Below, one piece after another: positions 23,144-35,692 of a stretch of 64,000 nucleotides of DNA (positions are counted from its first letter, which is position 1; each line of letters opens with the position of its first letter). Both the position numbers and the translations under genes were made by a program. The notes under the pieces were generated by a model. That model worked only from the letters and a program-made list of their open reading frames with translations. It searched no databases and had not been told where the DNA came from. The DNA is from Xestospongia muta (taxonomy: Eukaryota; Porifera; Demospongiae; Haplosclerida; Petrosiidae). Where the stretch lies: the NCBI GenBank assembly GCA_963693285.1, contig OY848930.1:4030001-4094000 (forward strand). The letters run 5' to 3'.

Positions 23144-24123
23144 AGAGATGCTTTTACATGAGTTGTTAATCTGTTATAAAAACATAAACTAAACTCCAGT
23201 ACATTAGGTTAATAATAAAATGAACGCCATTTAAGATATGACTATATGTATGTTGTTGCTGTAACATAGAATTAATTGCAATGAATAAAATTACCACCTT
23301 CACCATCAATACACATAGCAACCAATAAATTTGATGTCGTCCGTTACTAGTCAGAGCTTTAGTACTTTTTAACTTATGACAACACTTCTATAAACTCTTC
23401 AGTCTTCAATATTATACAATTACAGCATCAAAAGGAATCTTAGAAAATATTTTCTAATCACATTTAAATGTTTTTAAAATTGCCAGTTTTCAGAATTAAC
23501 TCATAGTCTTAATAGTTTTGCAAAGGATGTCTGTAAAATTTAAGAATTGAGATCATTAAATGTAAAAGATAATATGTGGTAGCCATTTTTCCAGGTCATC
23601 ACTACATCACTGCAATGTTTAGTGATTTCAAAGGCGAACTTCTGGTTCGAGGCCATCATTGTCTCTTTTTATATTAAAATGTCTATTTAAAATAATGGTG
23701 TTAGCACAGCTTGACACAAAAAACTTTGAAAGAGTAAAGATTACCTTAGACGTTTAGATTTTTAAAAAGAAAGGAATGGTAATAGTATATTGGTAGTATG
23801 TGAACTGATATTATCTGCTTTGAATTTGAAATAACTACTATTCAACCAGATTACAAGAAAAGGTTTATCAGTTGATCATGTCAATCCTTTCGTATAAACC
23901 TACATCTGGTGTAAAACATACATGACAGAACTACAACAATGGCCTCTTTATTTAAAGACAAAGACGTTCGGATACTTATCAAAAAAGAGGTGTGATTTCT
24001 CATCAACTTAAACTAACAGAAGAAGAGGCTTCACAGATAATGAAAAAGTATAAAAGAGACACAAAAACACACTGACTGATCAACAAGAAAAGGCAAGCAA
24101 CAAAACAAGTTACTTCAATCATC
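23144..24123 (+). promoter_or_regulatory. Spacer, upstream module and promoter of copy 8
   Basis: 23144-23590 is a repeat module (GTTGTTAATCTGTTAT.AAACATAAACTAAACTCC...) also present at 33682, 40200 and 45069. From about 23600 the usual upstream module follows (TGGTAATAGTATATTGGTAG near 23777), with TATAAAA at 24049-24055, 75 bp before the ATG. Confidence 0.6.
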
Positions 24124-25149
24124 ATGAGTTATAATCTCCTCCTCCTGTGTGTAGTAGTAGCTCTGTTCTACTCTATTACTCTCATCAATACTGTCAATGG
24201 AAACTGTCCTCAAGGTATTATATTTAAATATATCATTTCCCTCTACTCATTATTATCTGATAGACTGTCCTCTACCTAGAAGCTGTAAAGATTGGTACAA
24301 TTATGGTATTAGGAAGAACTGTTATTATCCAATATATCCTGATGGAAACACTCAACAATTGGTAACTACTGTATACAACTCTACTAACAACATATATAGT
24401 AATCTATTATAACTCAATAATATGTCTACATATCATACATTTAGGTCTACTGTGACATGAAGGGTACATACTGTGATGGGAAAGGTGGTTGGACTAGAGT
24501 GGCTTATCTTAATATGACTGAGTCTGGTGCTACCTGTCCTCCTGGACTCACACAACATAATTGTAACAACATTGATCATGGAGTGTGTGGTCGACTTAAA
24601 TCCTCTTCAGGTGGTTGTAGTTCAACAAATTTTTCCACTCTTGGTCTTAAATATTACAAAGTGTGTGGACAAGTTCGAGGATATCAACATTACAGACCTG
24701 ATGCATTTGAACCTCTCAGTGCAGGTATAGACAGTTATTATGTTGATGGTATTTCCATTACTTATGGACAAAATCCTCGTACACACATCTGGACATATGC
24801 TGGTGGATTTTCAGAAAATAGGGTTGATGAATCTGGCTGTCCATGTAATACAGGTTACACTGGTATGTTAAATATAACTTCATCTTTTGTTGGTAATCAT
24901 TACTATTGCGAGTCTGGTGTTAATCCAGGTACGATTCATGAACAAGTTCTTTATGGTAATGATCCTCTGTGGGATGGTAGGAACTGTGATAGTCATGAAG
25001 CTTCCTGTTGTACTAACTCTAAGATGCCTTGGTTCTATCGAGTACTTGATGATATTACTGATAATGATATTGAGCTGAGGGTGTGTACTGATAGTGGTAC
25101 TCATGATGAAGACGTACCTTTAGATATCATTGAGATATACATTCATTGA
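24124..25149 (+). CDS. Array copy 8 (type A, IEIYIH ending)
   Basis: Exons 24124-24214, 24264-24361 and 24445-25149 (297 aa). In intron 1 the upstream AG is changed to AC, leaving one acceptor. CPPGLTQHNCNN adds a Cys, V1 YRPDAFEPLSAG, V2 FSENRVDESG, V3 GVNPGTIHEQVLYGND. The C-terminus is LDIIEIYIH, shared only with copy 17, which also shares the YGNDPLWDG and DDIT/NNDIELRVCTDSG stretches. Confidence 0.85.
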
Positions 25150-25668
25150 TGAGGATGTTGTGAAGTTAACATTTAAGTTAATATGAATTGTACTTTGAAT
25201 GTGTTGATTTAGAGCAAATTTTAAATGATTTCCATTTGTTTAATTGCTTGTTTAAATTTTTGTTAATGTTAGTTGTATCTCTTTAATTTTCAAATATATA
25301 TTAGTAATAATAATTACATGATCCATGTGTACTTCAAAAACTACAAGTCATGTGACACTATATGTTATAAAACATATCATTCTAATTGGAGATCAATTAC
25401 TTAACAAAGAGAATGACTCAATTTATTATCATATTAATCAGTTGACGAAATTTTACATCAACATCTGGCATAACAAATAAAACAAAATGGCTACAATATA
25501 TAAAGACAAAGATCAAAGATTATTAACAAAATAAGGACATCATTCCCATCAACTTAAACTAACAGGAAAGGAGGTTACACAAATGATGACAAGATTATAA
25601 AAGAGACACAACAACTCACTGACTGATCAACAAAAAAGCAAGCAACAAAACAAGTTTCTTTAATCATC
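25150..25668 (+). promoter_or_regulatory. 3' flank of copy 8 and promoter of the deleted copy 9
   Basis: Short spacer followed by a normal-looking promoter (TTAAACTAACAGGAAAGGAGG near 25554, TATAAAA at 25596-25602) that drives only a first-exon stub. Confidence 0.55.
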
Positions 25669-25728
25669 ATGAGTTATAATCTCCTCCTCCTGTGTGTAGT
25701 AGTAGCTCTGTTCTACTCTACTACTGTT
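25669..25728 (+). pseudogene. Array copy 9: exon 1 stub joined to 3' flank
   Basis: An intact ATG and 20 codons of signal peptide (SYNLLLLCVVVALFYSTT) run directly into TTAGTTTGTCCCTTTAATTTTC, which is the 3'-flank sequence found about 120 bp after the stop in other copies (for example near 25268). A deletion or unequal crossover removed everything from late exon 1 to the 3' UTR. Confidence 0.75.
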
Positions 25729-26479
25729 AGTTTGTCCCTTTAATTTTCAAATATATATTAGTTACAATAATTACATGATTCATAGATATTTCAAACTACA
25801 CTCTATGTTTATTATCATATTAATCAGTTGACTGAATTTTACAGGTCAAACTGAGGAATGGCTGTTCAAAATTTTCAAATTCAAGTAACAATATTACCAC
25901 AACATGTCACAAACACCTTTGAAGTAGTAAGGACTACCTTAGAGGTTTGGATATGATAAAGAGAGGAGTGGTAATAGTATATTGGTAGTATGTGAACTGA
26001 TATTACTACATTGTCTTTAAAATAACTTTTCCATGAACCTGTTTACAAGAAATGAATTATCAGTTCATCATGTCACTCCTCTCATATGAACCCTAAATCT
26101 GGTGTAAACTAAAGGCACAGATGTTTAGATAGTTATCAAAGAGGGTTGTCGTCTCTCACCAACTTAAATGACAAAAGATAAGGCTTCACAGATAACAATC
26201 TTAGGACTGCCTCCATGCTTTAAGTGCCAAGTAGAAAAATGAAAATCAATGCACAAGTAGAAAATGCCAATAAAATGAAATAAGGTAGTCTATACTATCA
26301 CAATTAGCCACAAAAAGACAGGGAAAACAATTGAAGAGCTGCTTAGCTGTTAATCTGTTATATAAACATAAACTAAACTCCAGTACACTAAGGTCAATGA
26401 CAAAACAAACACTAATTAAGATATAACCATATGTATGTTGTTGTTATAATACAGTATCCCTCAGCCATTTTTTTCAGGT
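25729..26479. repeat. Spacer with orphan upstream module and R1 repeat
   Basis: 3'-flank remnant, then an upstream module at about 25920-26080 (GTAGTAAGGACTACCTTAGAGG, GAGAGGAGTGGTAATAGT), then an R1 module at about 26107-26450. Same order as at 16428-16955. No gene. Confidence 0.6.
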
Positions 26480-27189
26480 CATCCTTACAATACTACCACA
26501 CTTAGTAATTTTATAGTTGATCCTTTGATTTGTGACCATCATTGTCTCTCTTAATATTTCAAATAATAACATTACCACAATTTGTCACAAAAAATTTCAA
26601 GTAGTAAGGACTACCTTAGAGGTTTGGATTTTGATAAAGAGAGGAGTGGCAATAGTATATTGGTAGTATGTGAACTGATATTATCTGCTTTGACTTTGAA
26701 ATAACTTTGAACCTGTTCACAAGAAATAAATTATCGGTTTATTATGTCACTCAATTTGTATAAATTCTAAATCTGGCATAACATAAAAAAACAAAATGGC
26801 TTCAATTTTCAAAGACAAAGATGTTCAGATATTTATCAAAAAAAGGGTCATCACTCATATCATCTTAAACTAACAACAAAGGACACAACAAAAATAACAG
26901 ATATACCCAAACATAGAACATACAATGATATATACACATATAATAATTGATTATGACACTCCTTTTCCTAACGCTATACAACTGGCTTAAGAGATAAACT
27001 AAACAATGGTCTCTTTCTTTAAATTTACAGATGTTCAGATTCTTATCAAAAAAGGGCTGTTGTTTCCCATCGACTTAAACTAACAGGAAAGGAGGTTACA
27101 AAGATGACAACAAAACTATAAAAGAGACACAAAAACTCACTGACTGATCAACAAGAAGACAAGTAACAAAACAAGTTTCTTCAATCATT
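26480..27189 (+). promoter_or_regulatory. Upstream modules and promoter of copy 10
   Basis: One upstream module lies at about 26600-26850, followed by about 70 unrelated bp and a second partial upstream block (GATGTTCAGATTCTTATC near 27031). TATAAAA at 27117-27123 is 73 bp before the ATG. The promoter is type A although the gene is type B. Confidence 0.55.
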
Positions 27190-28320
27190 ATGAGTTATAA
27201 TCTCCTCCTCCTGTGTGTAGTAGTAGCTCTGTTCTACTCTACTAGTCGTGTCAATGGAAACTGTCCTGATGATGAGTCGTCTACTTTGCCTACTCCAACA
27301 TCTACTGTTAGTCACATCAAGACAACAATACTACCTTCTCCATCTGTTACTTCATCACCATTACCACTTAATAAAGGTATTATCATATATATTTACTACT
27401 GTTAGACACTTAATTCCTTCTATACCAATTGCATGTATAATATACTATATCACTTTCAGAAACAGACTGTTCTCTACCTCAAAGCTGTAAGGATTGGTAT
27501 GATTTGGGTATAAGGAAGAACTGTAACTATCCAATTTATCCTGATGGAAAGACTCAAAAGATGGTCTGTCATATTTACTAATATCATCAATGTTAAAGTT
27601 ACTATATTGTAGGTCTACTGTGACATGAATGGTACACACTGTGATGGGAAAGGTGGTTGGACTAGAGTGGCTTATCTTAATACGAATGAGGTTAATGCTA
27701 CCTGTCCTCCTGGACTCTCACTACAACAATATAACAACATTGATCATGGAGTGTGTGGTCTACCTAGTTCTTTCTCTTCAGGTAGTTGTAGTTCAACTAC
27801 ATTTTCCACTCTTGGTCTTAACTATCTCGAAGCATGTGGACAAATTAGAGGTTATCAACATAATGGTCCTGATGCATTTTATAACCTGAATAAAGGTATA
27901 GACAGTTATTATGTTGATGGTGTTTCCATTACTTATGGACAAAATCCTCGTAAACACATCTGGACATATGCTGTTGGGTTAAGAGAAGATAAAGTTGATG
28001 CTCATGGCTGTCCATGCAATACTGGTTACTCTGGTGGTCGTAATGTATCGTCATCTTTTGTTGGTAATCATTACTACTGTGAGTCTGGCGTTGATCCTGA
28101 TAAGTATTGGGACATAGTTCTCCATGCTAATGATTTTCTGTGGGATGGTAAGAACTGTGATAGTAATGAAGTTTCTTGTTGTACTAACTCTAAGATGCCT
28201 TGGTTCTATCGAAAATTTGATAATATCACTGAAGATGATATTGAACTGAGGATGTGTAATCAACACAATCTTTCTTGGGGACAAACACCTTTAGATATCA
28301 TTGAACTATATGTTCGTTGA
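27190..28320 (+). CDS. Array copy 10 (type B, mucin-like linker)
   Basis: Exons 27190-27376, 27460-27563 and 27613-28320 (332 aa). Exon 1 adds a linker of about 35 residues rich in Ser, Thr and Pro after the signal peptide (NGNCPDDESS, then TLPTPTSTVS and PSPSVTSSPLPL), a likely O-glycosylated stalk. Exon 2 starts ETDCSLPQSC. The intron 2 donor is GTCTGT instead of the GTAAGT seen in copies 16, 18 and 20. Exon 3 has NYLEACGQIRGY, V1 NGPDAFYNLNKG, V2 LREDKVDAHG, WYFRKFDNITEDD-type changes near the C-terminus and V4 NQHNLSWGQ. Copy 14 is a near-identical truncated duplicate. Confidence 0.82.
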
Positions 28321-28799
28321 AAACAAATTGTCAAGTTCACATTTAATTTGTTATGAACTGTGTTTGAATAATTTTGATTCGTTTAAAAAGAAATAGAACT
28401 TTTTTGAAAAAAAATTAGTTTTTTTTGCAATTTACTTTACAATTATAATTTCTAAGTCATTTACTTTCGAACTTACATTTGTTATGATAACATCAATTTC
28501 CAATGTTAAGTTTCTTATAAGTCAAAATTGTAGTCATATAGTGTTCTATAGTAATACAGTATTTGTTACTATTAGACTGGTTTAGTATTAGTAATCTATA
28601 GTACTTGTAACTCATTAACACACACCATTAGTGTGGGTAAGGATATAGATTAGCAGCTAATAAAAAAAAAACTTTGTCTAGAAAGTAGACAAGACAACCC
28701 AGCTAGTGAAGCATTCTTCTCTGGTCACAACAGATAACAGTGTTTATCATTGCAACTAAATAGTCTTCATTAAAGTCAAGTGTCTACTTCTCTGCTAAT
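28321..28799. other. 3' flank of copy 10 and Rac 5' flank
   Basis: Near-identical to 36352-36828 and similar to 18639-19113; duplicated with the flanking relics. Confidence 0.6.
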
Positions 28800-28977
28800 A
28801 TGCTGGCTATTAAGTGTGTAGTGGTTGGAGATGGAGCAGTTGGTAAGACTTGCTTCATTATTCTATACCACTAATCCTTTCCCTGTCATTGATAATTACT
28901 CTGCTAATGTAATGGTGGATTCAAGACCAGTGAATAACAGATTGTGGGATAAAGCTAACAAAGAGAACAAACGTTAA
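28800..28977 (+). pseudogene. Rac relic with internal deletions
   Basis: ATG and the P-loop coding region (GDGAVGKTC) are kept. Small deletions then break the frame after the P-loop and remove the GEYIPT segment. It ends at the shared GATAAAGCTAACAAAGAG tail. Confidence 0.8.
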
Positions 28978-29743
28978 AAGATAAAAAGCTAGCTAAACTA
29001 AAGGAAGCTTCGAAACTCAATCAGACACACCCATTGTTGAAGCACTCACGGTAAAAGCTAATGAAATTCATTGGTTACCAAGTGTGTTGGCAGTAAAAAT
29101 GAGAGATCTATCACATACAATAATAGAAATAAAAATGTGAAATGGATATAACAATAATTGTTGTTAACTTTTAAACTTTTTATAACTGAGATATGAGGCT
29201 ATTAGATGCATAAAATAATATGTGATGGTCAGTTTCAGGTTATCACTACATTATTACCATACTTTGTCATTTCAATGGTGACCCTCTGGTTTGTGGCTAC
29301 CAGTGTCTCTTAATATTCAAATCTCTATTTCAAATAATTGTATTACAACAATATTTTTAAAAACATTTGAGGTAGTAAGGACTACCTTAGAGGTTTAGAT
29401 TTTGACAAAGAGAGGAGTGGTAATAGTATATTAGTAGTATGTGAACTGATGTTATCTGGTTGGACTTTGAAATAACATTTTCTATGAACCTGTTTAGAAG
29501 AAATGATTTATCAATTGATCATGTCACTCCTTTCACAAAACTCAAACATCTGGCATAACAGAAAAAAAAATGACTTCAATATATAAAGACAAACATTATT
29601 AATAAAAGAGGACGTCATTTCCATCAACTTAAACTAACAGGAAAGGAGGTTACACAGATGATGACAAAACTATAAAAGAGACACAAAAACTCACTGACTG
29701 ATCAACAAGAAGGCAAGCAACAAAACAAGTTTCTTCAATCATC
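28978..29743 (+). promoter_or_regulatory. Spacer, upstream module and promoter of copy 11
   Basis: Rac-relic 3' flank (AGCTAGCTAAACTAAAGGAAGC, TGTGTTGGCAGTAAAAATGAG), then the upstream module from about 29230 (GGTAGTAAGGACTACCTTAGAGG near 29371), and TATAAAA at 29671-29677, 73 bp before the ATG. Confidence 0.6.
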
Positions 29744-30778
29744 ATGAGTTATAATCTCCTCGTTCTGTGTGTAGTAGTAGCTCTGTTCTACTCTACTACT
29801 CTCATCAATACTGTCAATGGAAACTGTCCTCAAGGTATTACATTTAAATATATCATTTCCCTCTTTTCATTATTATATTATAGACTGTCCTCTACCTAGA
29901 AGCTGTAGAGATTGGTATAATTATGGTATTAGGAAGAACTGTTATTATCCAATATATCCTGATGGAAACACTCAACAATTGGTAACTACTGTATACTACT
30001 CTACTAACAACATATATAGTAATCTATTATAACTCAATAATATCTCTACATATCACACATTTAGGTCTACTGTGATATGAATGGTACCCACTGTGATGGG
30101 AAAGGTGGTTGGACTAGAGTAGCTTATCTTAATATGACTGAGTCTGGTGCTACCTGTCCTCCTGGACTCTCACTACAACAATATAACAACATTGATCATG
30201 GAGTGTGTGGTCGACCTACTTCTTCCTCTTCAGCTGGTTGTAATTCAACTATATTTTCCACTCTTGGTATTAAGTACTACAAAATATGTGGACGAGTTAG
30301 AGGGTATCATTATGGCACTCCTGATGCATTTCGACCACTAACAAGAGGTGTAGGTATAGACAATCATTATGTTGAAGGTGTTTCTATTACTCATGGACAA
30401 AATCGTCGTACACACATCTGGACATATGCTTGTGGATTAAGAGAAGATCGAGTTGACGTTTATGGTTGTCCATGTAATACAGGTTACAATGGTGGTAACA
30501 AAGTAGCTTTATCTTTTGTTGGTAATCATTACTACTGTGAATCTGGTCTTGATCCTGATAAGATTTATGAACAGATTCTCTATCCTAATGATCCTCTGTG
30601 GGATGGTAAGAACTGTAATAGTAGCGAAGCTTCCTGTTGTACTAACTCTAAGATGCCTTGGTTCTATCGAGTACTTGATGATATCACTCAAGATGATATT
30701 GAACTGAGGGTGTGTAGTGATGGAGGTCCTCCTGGCGAAGACACACCTTTAGATATCATTGAACTATATGTTCGTTGA
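29744..30778 (+). CDS. Array copy 11 (type A)
   Basis: Exons 29744-29834, 29884-29981 and 30065-30778 (300 aa). Distinctive changes in normally fixed motifs: VEGVSITHGQNRRTH for VDGVSITYGQNPRTH, and KICGRVRGY for KVCGQ. V1 GTPDAFRPLTRGVG, V2 with the extra Cys (YACG) then LREDRVDVYG, V3 GLDPDKIYEQILYPND. In intron 1 the upstream AG is replaced by TTTT. Confidence 0.85.
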
Positions 30779-31419
30779 TGAGGAAGTTGTGAAGTTCACA
30801 TTAAGTTAATATGAATTGTACTTTGAATGTATTGATTTAAGTTATATAGTAAAAGATTTAACTTTGTTTAATATTTTTTGTTATTGTTAGTTGTATCCCT
30901 TTAATTTTCTAATATATATAAGTTATAATAATTACATGATCCATAGATACTTCAAACTACAAATCATGTGACACTCTATATTGCAGACCAATTACTTAAC
31001 AAATTGAATGATTTAGTTTAACTTATTATCATATTAATCAGCTCAATAACATTGTATTCTAAAATTTATTAAATAAAAAAGCAAAAAGACTGTTATTTTA
31101 ATCTTAAAGCTTATTATTATTAATTGTGTCTATTAAATTTAGTTATTTTAGTTTAAATATAGTGGGTTGTTCCAAGTCACGCCCATTTATATTAATTATA
31201 TTTGTAAAATGAATATTTCAGCTTATTATTATAATAAGTAATTTCACTAAAATTAGCACACACATTTAATAGTAGACTTAATATAATTGCCTCATTTTCA
31301 AGGTAGACATTTAATACACAATCACAATAACCTTGTTAATATTTATAAAAGAGCAAAATATTTTGTACTTGATCATAAGTTTCATATTTCTGTAAAGTCA
31401 GAAGGTGTGGCTGACTCAA
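30779..31419. other. 3' flank of copy 11
   Basis: Resembles the 3' flank of copy 7 (20859-21535), including the TAGTGGGTTGTTCCAAGTCAC and AATTGCCTCA..TTCCAAGG-type blocks. It joins abruptly to exon 3 sequence at about 31420. Confidence 0.5.
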
Positions 31420-31927
31420 CTATTGCAAAGTGTGTGGACAACTTAGAGGATATCAATATTACAGTCCTGACGCATTTTGACCACTAACAGTAGGTGTAGG
31501 TATAGACAGTTATTATGTTGATGGTGTTTCTATTACTTATGAACAAAATCCTCGTACACACATCTGGACATATGCTGGTGGAATAAGAGAAGATCAATTT
31601 GATGTTCATGGTTGTCCATGTAATACAGGTTCCTCTGGTAGTAACAAAGTTGCTTTATCTTTTGTTGGTAATCATTACTACTGTGAGTCTGATCTTGATC
31701 CTGGCAAGGGTTGGAAGCAAGTTCTCTATGTTAATGATCCTCTGTGGGATGGTAAGAACTGTAATAGTAGTGAAGCTTCCTGTTGTACTAACTCTAAGAT
31801 ACCTTGGTTCTATCGAGTACTTGATGATATTACTCAAGATGATATTGAACTGAGGGTGTGTGGTGATGGAGGTCGTTCAAATGATGAAGACACACCTTTA
31901 GATATCATTGAACTATATGTTTGTTGA
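31420..31927 (+). pseudogene. Array copy 12: 5'-truncated exon 3
   Basis: Homology begins mid-exon at CTATTGCAAAGTGTGTGG (the NYYKVCG motif) directly after spacer sequence ending GAAGGTGTGGCTGACTC. It reads to the normal C-terminus (LYVC instead of LYVR) but has an in-frame TGA at 31478-31480 (PDAF then stop). No signal exon or promoter, so not a functional gene. Confidence 0.85.
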
Positions 31928-32776
31928 TGAGGAAGTTGTGAAGTTCACATTAAGTTAATATGAATTGTACTTTGAATGTATTGATTTAGATTTTATAGGA
32001 AAAGATTTAACTTTGTTTCCTTTTTAATGTTAGTTGTATTCCTTTAATTTTTCAAATATGAATTTGTTATAATAATTAGATAATCCACAGATATTTCAAA
32101 CCACAAGTCATGTGACACTCTATATTATAAAAACATATTAGATCAATTACTTAAGAAAGTGAATGACTATTATCATATAAATCAGTTTGTTATTGTTGCA
32201 ATCTAAAATTAACAAACCAAAAAAGAAAAAAGATTGTTGTTTTAATCTTAAGCTTATTGTTATTAATAATAGTGCATATTACATTTAATGGGTTGTTCCA
32301 AGTCACACCTATTTACATTAATTTATATTTGTGGAATAAAAATTTTAGGTCATACAAATTTTAGAGATTGTTACAGTACTTGATAAATTCACTAAAATTA
32401 GTACACACATTTAATAGTAGACACAAGGTAATTGCCTCACTTCCAAGCTAGATATTTAATACACAATCATAACTGTCCTGTTAATATTTGTATAGACAAA
32501 TGGGGACAACATTTTGTACTTGATTATAAGTTCTTTGTTTCTGAAAGTCAGAAGGCGGAGCTGACTAAAATAAAATAAAAACCATAGAATTCCAGCTTCA
32601 CAGACAGTGATCATTACTTTATCTGTTGTTTGAGCCAAAAAATTATAATAATAAAGTGGTCATACTTTAGCTACAAGATGACTACAGACACATATACAAT
32701 ATGGCAATTTACTAACTAATGAAGAAAAGTACCACAGTACTGACTGTTGTCATCACACAACACATATGTACTCCAT
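31928..32776. other. Spacer
   Basis: The 3' flank repeats the arrangement after copy 7, including the GGAGCTGACTAAAATAAAA block near 32558. No gene. It leads into the Rac fragment at 32777. Confidence 0.5.
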
Positions 32777-32887
32777 GGTGAGTATATCCCTACTGTCTTT
32801 GATAATTACTCCACTAATGTAATGGTAGACTCAAGAACAGTGAATATAGCATTGTGGGATAGAGCTAACAATGAGAACAAATGGTAA
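32777..32887 (+). pseudogene. Rac fragment (switch I region)
   Basis: GGTGAGTATATCCCTACTG...GTGGGATAGAGCTAAC matches Rac codons about 30-58 with no 5' part. Sister fragments with the same left boundary lie at 37942 and 44170. Confidence 0.75.
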
Positions 32888-33618
32888 AAGCTAAAACGCT
32901 AAATAAACTAAAGAAGCTACGAAACTTAATAAGCCACGCCCATTTTGAAGCACTCACAGTAAAAGCTAATAAAATTCATTGGTTGTCAACTGTGTTGGCA
33001 GTAAACATATGAGATATCTCACATACAATAATAGAAATAAAAATGTGAAATAGATATAACTACAGTATTGTTAACCTTTAATTTTTTTAGAAATGAGATT
33101 TGAGACCATTAGATACATAAAATAATATGTGGTGGTCATTTTTTAGGTCATCCTTACATTACTACAATGTTTAGTCGTTTCAAAGGTGACCCTCTGATTT
33201 GCAGTGTCTCTTAATTAATATTCAAATCTCTATTTCTTTTGAGATAGTAAGAACTACCTTAGAGATTTGGATTTTGATAAAGAGAGGAGTGGTATAATAT
33301 ATTAGTAGTATGTGAACTGACATTACCACGTTTGACTTTGAAATAACTTTTCCATGAACCTGTTTACAAGAAATGAATTATCAGTTGATGGTGTCACTCC
33401 TTCTGTATAAACTATACATTTGGAGATAAAGATAAAAGACAGAACTAAACAATGACCTCTTTCTTTAAAGACTCAGATGTTTTAATACTTTTCAAAATAG
33501 GTTGTCGTTTCTCATCACTTTAAACTAACAAAGGAAGAGGCTAATCAGATAATGACAAAAGTATAAAAACAGACACACCAACTGATTAACAAGAAAGGCA
33601 AGCAACAAAACAACTACC
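32888..33618 (+). promoter_or_regulatory. Orphan upstream module and promoter
   Basis: Rac-relic 3' flank, then an upstream module from about 33130 and a TATAAAA near 33562; leads only to the dead exon 1 at 33619. Confidence 0.55.
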
Positions 33619-33681
33619 ATCAGTTATAATTTCCTCCTGTGTGTAGTAGTAGCTTTTTCTACATTTCTAATCTCATGTTAA
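33619..33681 (+). pseudogene. Dead exon 1 relic (ATC for ATG)
   Basis: Same 21-codon remnant as at 23081, with the same ATG-to-ATC change and TAA end. Confidence 0.7.
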
Positions 33682-34657
33682 AGAGATGTTTTTACATGAG
33701 TTGTTAATCTGTTATATAAACATAAACTAAACTCCAGTACATTAGGTCAATAATAAAATGAACACCATTTAAGATATGACCATATGTATGTTGTTGATGT
33801 AACATAGAATTAATTGCAATGAATAAAATTACCACCTTCACCATCAATACACATAGCAACCAATAAATTTATTGTCGTCCATTACTATTCAGAGTTTTAG
33901 TATTTTTTAACTTAAGACAACACTTCTATAAACTCTTCACTCTTTAATATTATACAATTTACAGCATCAAAAGGAATCTTAGAAAATATTTTCTAATTAC
34001 GTTTAAATGTTTTTAAAATTGCCAGCTTTCAGAATTAACTCATAGTCTTAATGGTTTTGCAAAGGATGTCTGTAAAATTTAAGAATTGAGATCATTAAAT
34101 GTAAAAGATAATATGTGGTAGTCATTTTTTCAGGACATCACTACATCACTGCAATGTTTAGTGATTTCAAAGGCGAACTTCTGGTTCGAGGCCATCATTG
34201 TCTCTTTTTATATTAAAATGTCTATTTAAAATAATGCTATTACCACAACTTGACACAAAAAACTTTGAAGGAGTAAGGATTAACTTTAGGTTTGGATTTT
34301 AAAAAGAGAGGAGTGGTAATAATATATTGGTAGTATGTGAACTAATATTATCTGCTTTGAATTTGAAATAACTGTCTTTCAAACAGATTAAAAGAAAGGT
34401 TATCTGTTGATCATGTCACTCCTTTCATATAAACTCTACATCTGGTGCAAAACATACATGACAGAACTACAACAATGGCCTCTTTATTTAAAGACAAAGA
34501 CGTTCAGATACTTATCAAAAAAGAGGTGTGATTTCTCATCAACTTAAACTAACAGAAGAAGAGGCTTCACATATAATGTAAAAAGTATAAAAGAGACACA
34601 AAACACACTGACTGATCAACAAGAAGGCAAGCAACAAAACAAGTTACTTCAATCATC
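33682..34657 (+). promoter_or_regulatory. Spacer, upstream module and promoter of copy 13
   Basis: A repeat module near-identical to 23144-23590, then the upstream module (GAGAGGAGTGGTAATAATATATTGG near 34306) and TATAAAA at 34586-34592, 72 bp before the ATG. Confidence 0.6.
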
Positions 34658-35692
34658 ATGAGTTATAATCTCCTCCTCCTGTGTGTAGTAGTAGCTCTGT
34701 TCTACTCTACTACTCTCATCAATACTGTCAATGGAAACTGTCCTCAAGGTATTATATTTAAATATATCATTTCCCTCTAGTCATTATTATCTTATAGACT
34801 GTCCTCTACCTAGAAGCTGTAGAGATTGGTATGATTTGGGTATTAGGAAGAATTGTTATTATCCAATATATCCTGATGGAAACACTCAACAATTGGTAAC
34901 TACTGTATACAACTCTACTAACAACATATATAGTAATCTATTATAACTCAATAATATGTCTACATATCACACATTTAGGTCTACTGTGACATGAAGGGTA
35001 CACACTGTGATGGGAAAGGTGGTTGGACTAGAATAGCTTATCTTAATATGACTGAGTCTGGTGCTACCTGTCCTCCTGGACTCTCACTACAACAATATAA
35101 CAATATTGATCATGGACTGTGTGGTCGACCTATGTCTTCCTCTTCTGCTGGTTGTAATTCAACTATATTTTCTACTCTTGGTCTCAACTACTGCAAAGTG
35201 TGTGGACAACTTAGAGGATATCAATATGGAAGTCCTGATGCATTTCGAGCACTAACTGTAGGTGTAGGTATAGACAATCATTATGTTGATGGTGTTTCCA
35301 TTACTTATGGACAAAATCCTCGTACACACATCTGGACATATGCTGGTGGAATAAGAGAAGATGTACTTGATGTTAGTGGTTGTCCATGTAATACAGGTTA
35401 CTCTGGTGGTAACAAAGTAGCTTCATCTTTTGTTGGTAATAATTACTACTGTGAGTCTGCTGTTGATCCTGGTAATCTTTGGACAAAAGTTCTCTATGCT
35501 AATGATCCTCTGTGGGATGGTAAGAACTGTAATAGTAGTGAAGCTTCCTGTTGTACTAATTCTAAGTTGCCTTGGTTCTATCGAGTACTTGATGATATCA
35601 CTCAAGATAATATTGAACTGAGGGTGTGTAGTGATGGAGGTCCTCCTGAGGAAGACACACCTTTAGATATCATTGAACTATATGTTCGTTGA
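34658..35692 (+). CDS. Array copy 13 (type A)
   Basis: Exons 34658-34748, 34798-34895 and 34979-35692 (300 aa). NYCKVCG replaces NYYKVCG, adding a Cys; SKLPWFYR replaces SKMPWFYR. V1 GSPDAFRALTVGVG, V2 IREDVLDVSG, V3 AVDPGNLWTKVLYAND, V4 SDGGPPEED. Introns are identical in length to the standard copies. Confidence 0.85.
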
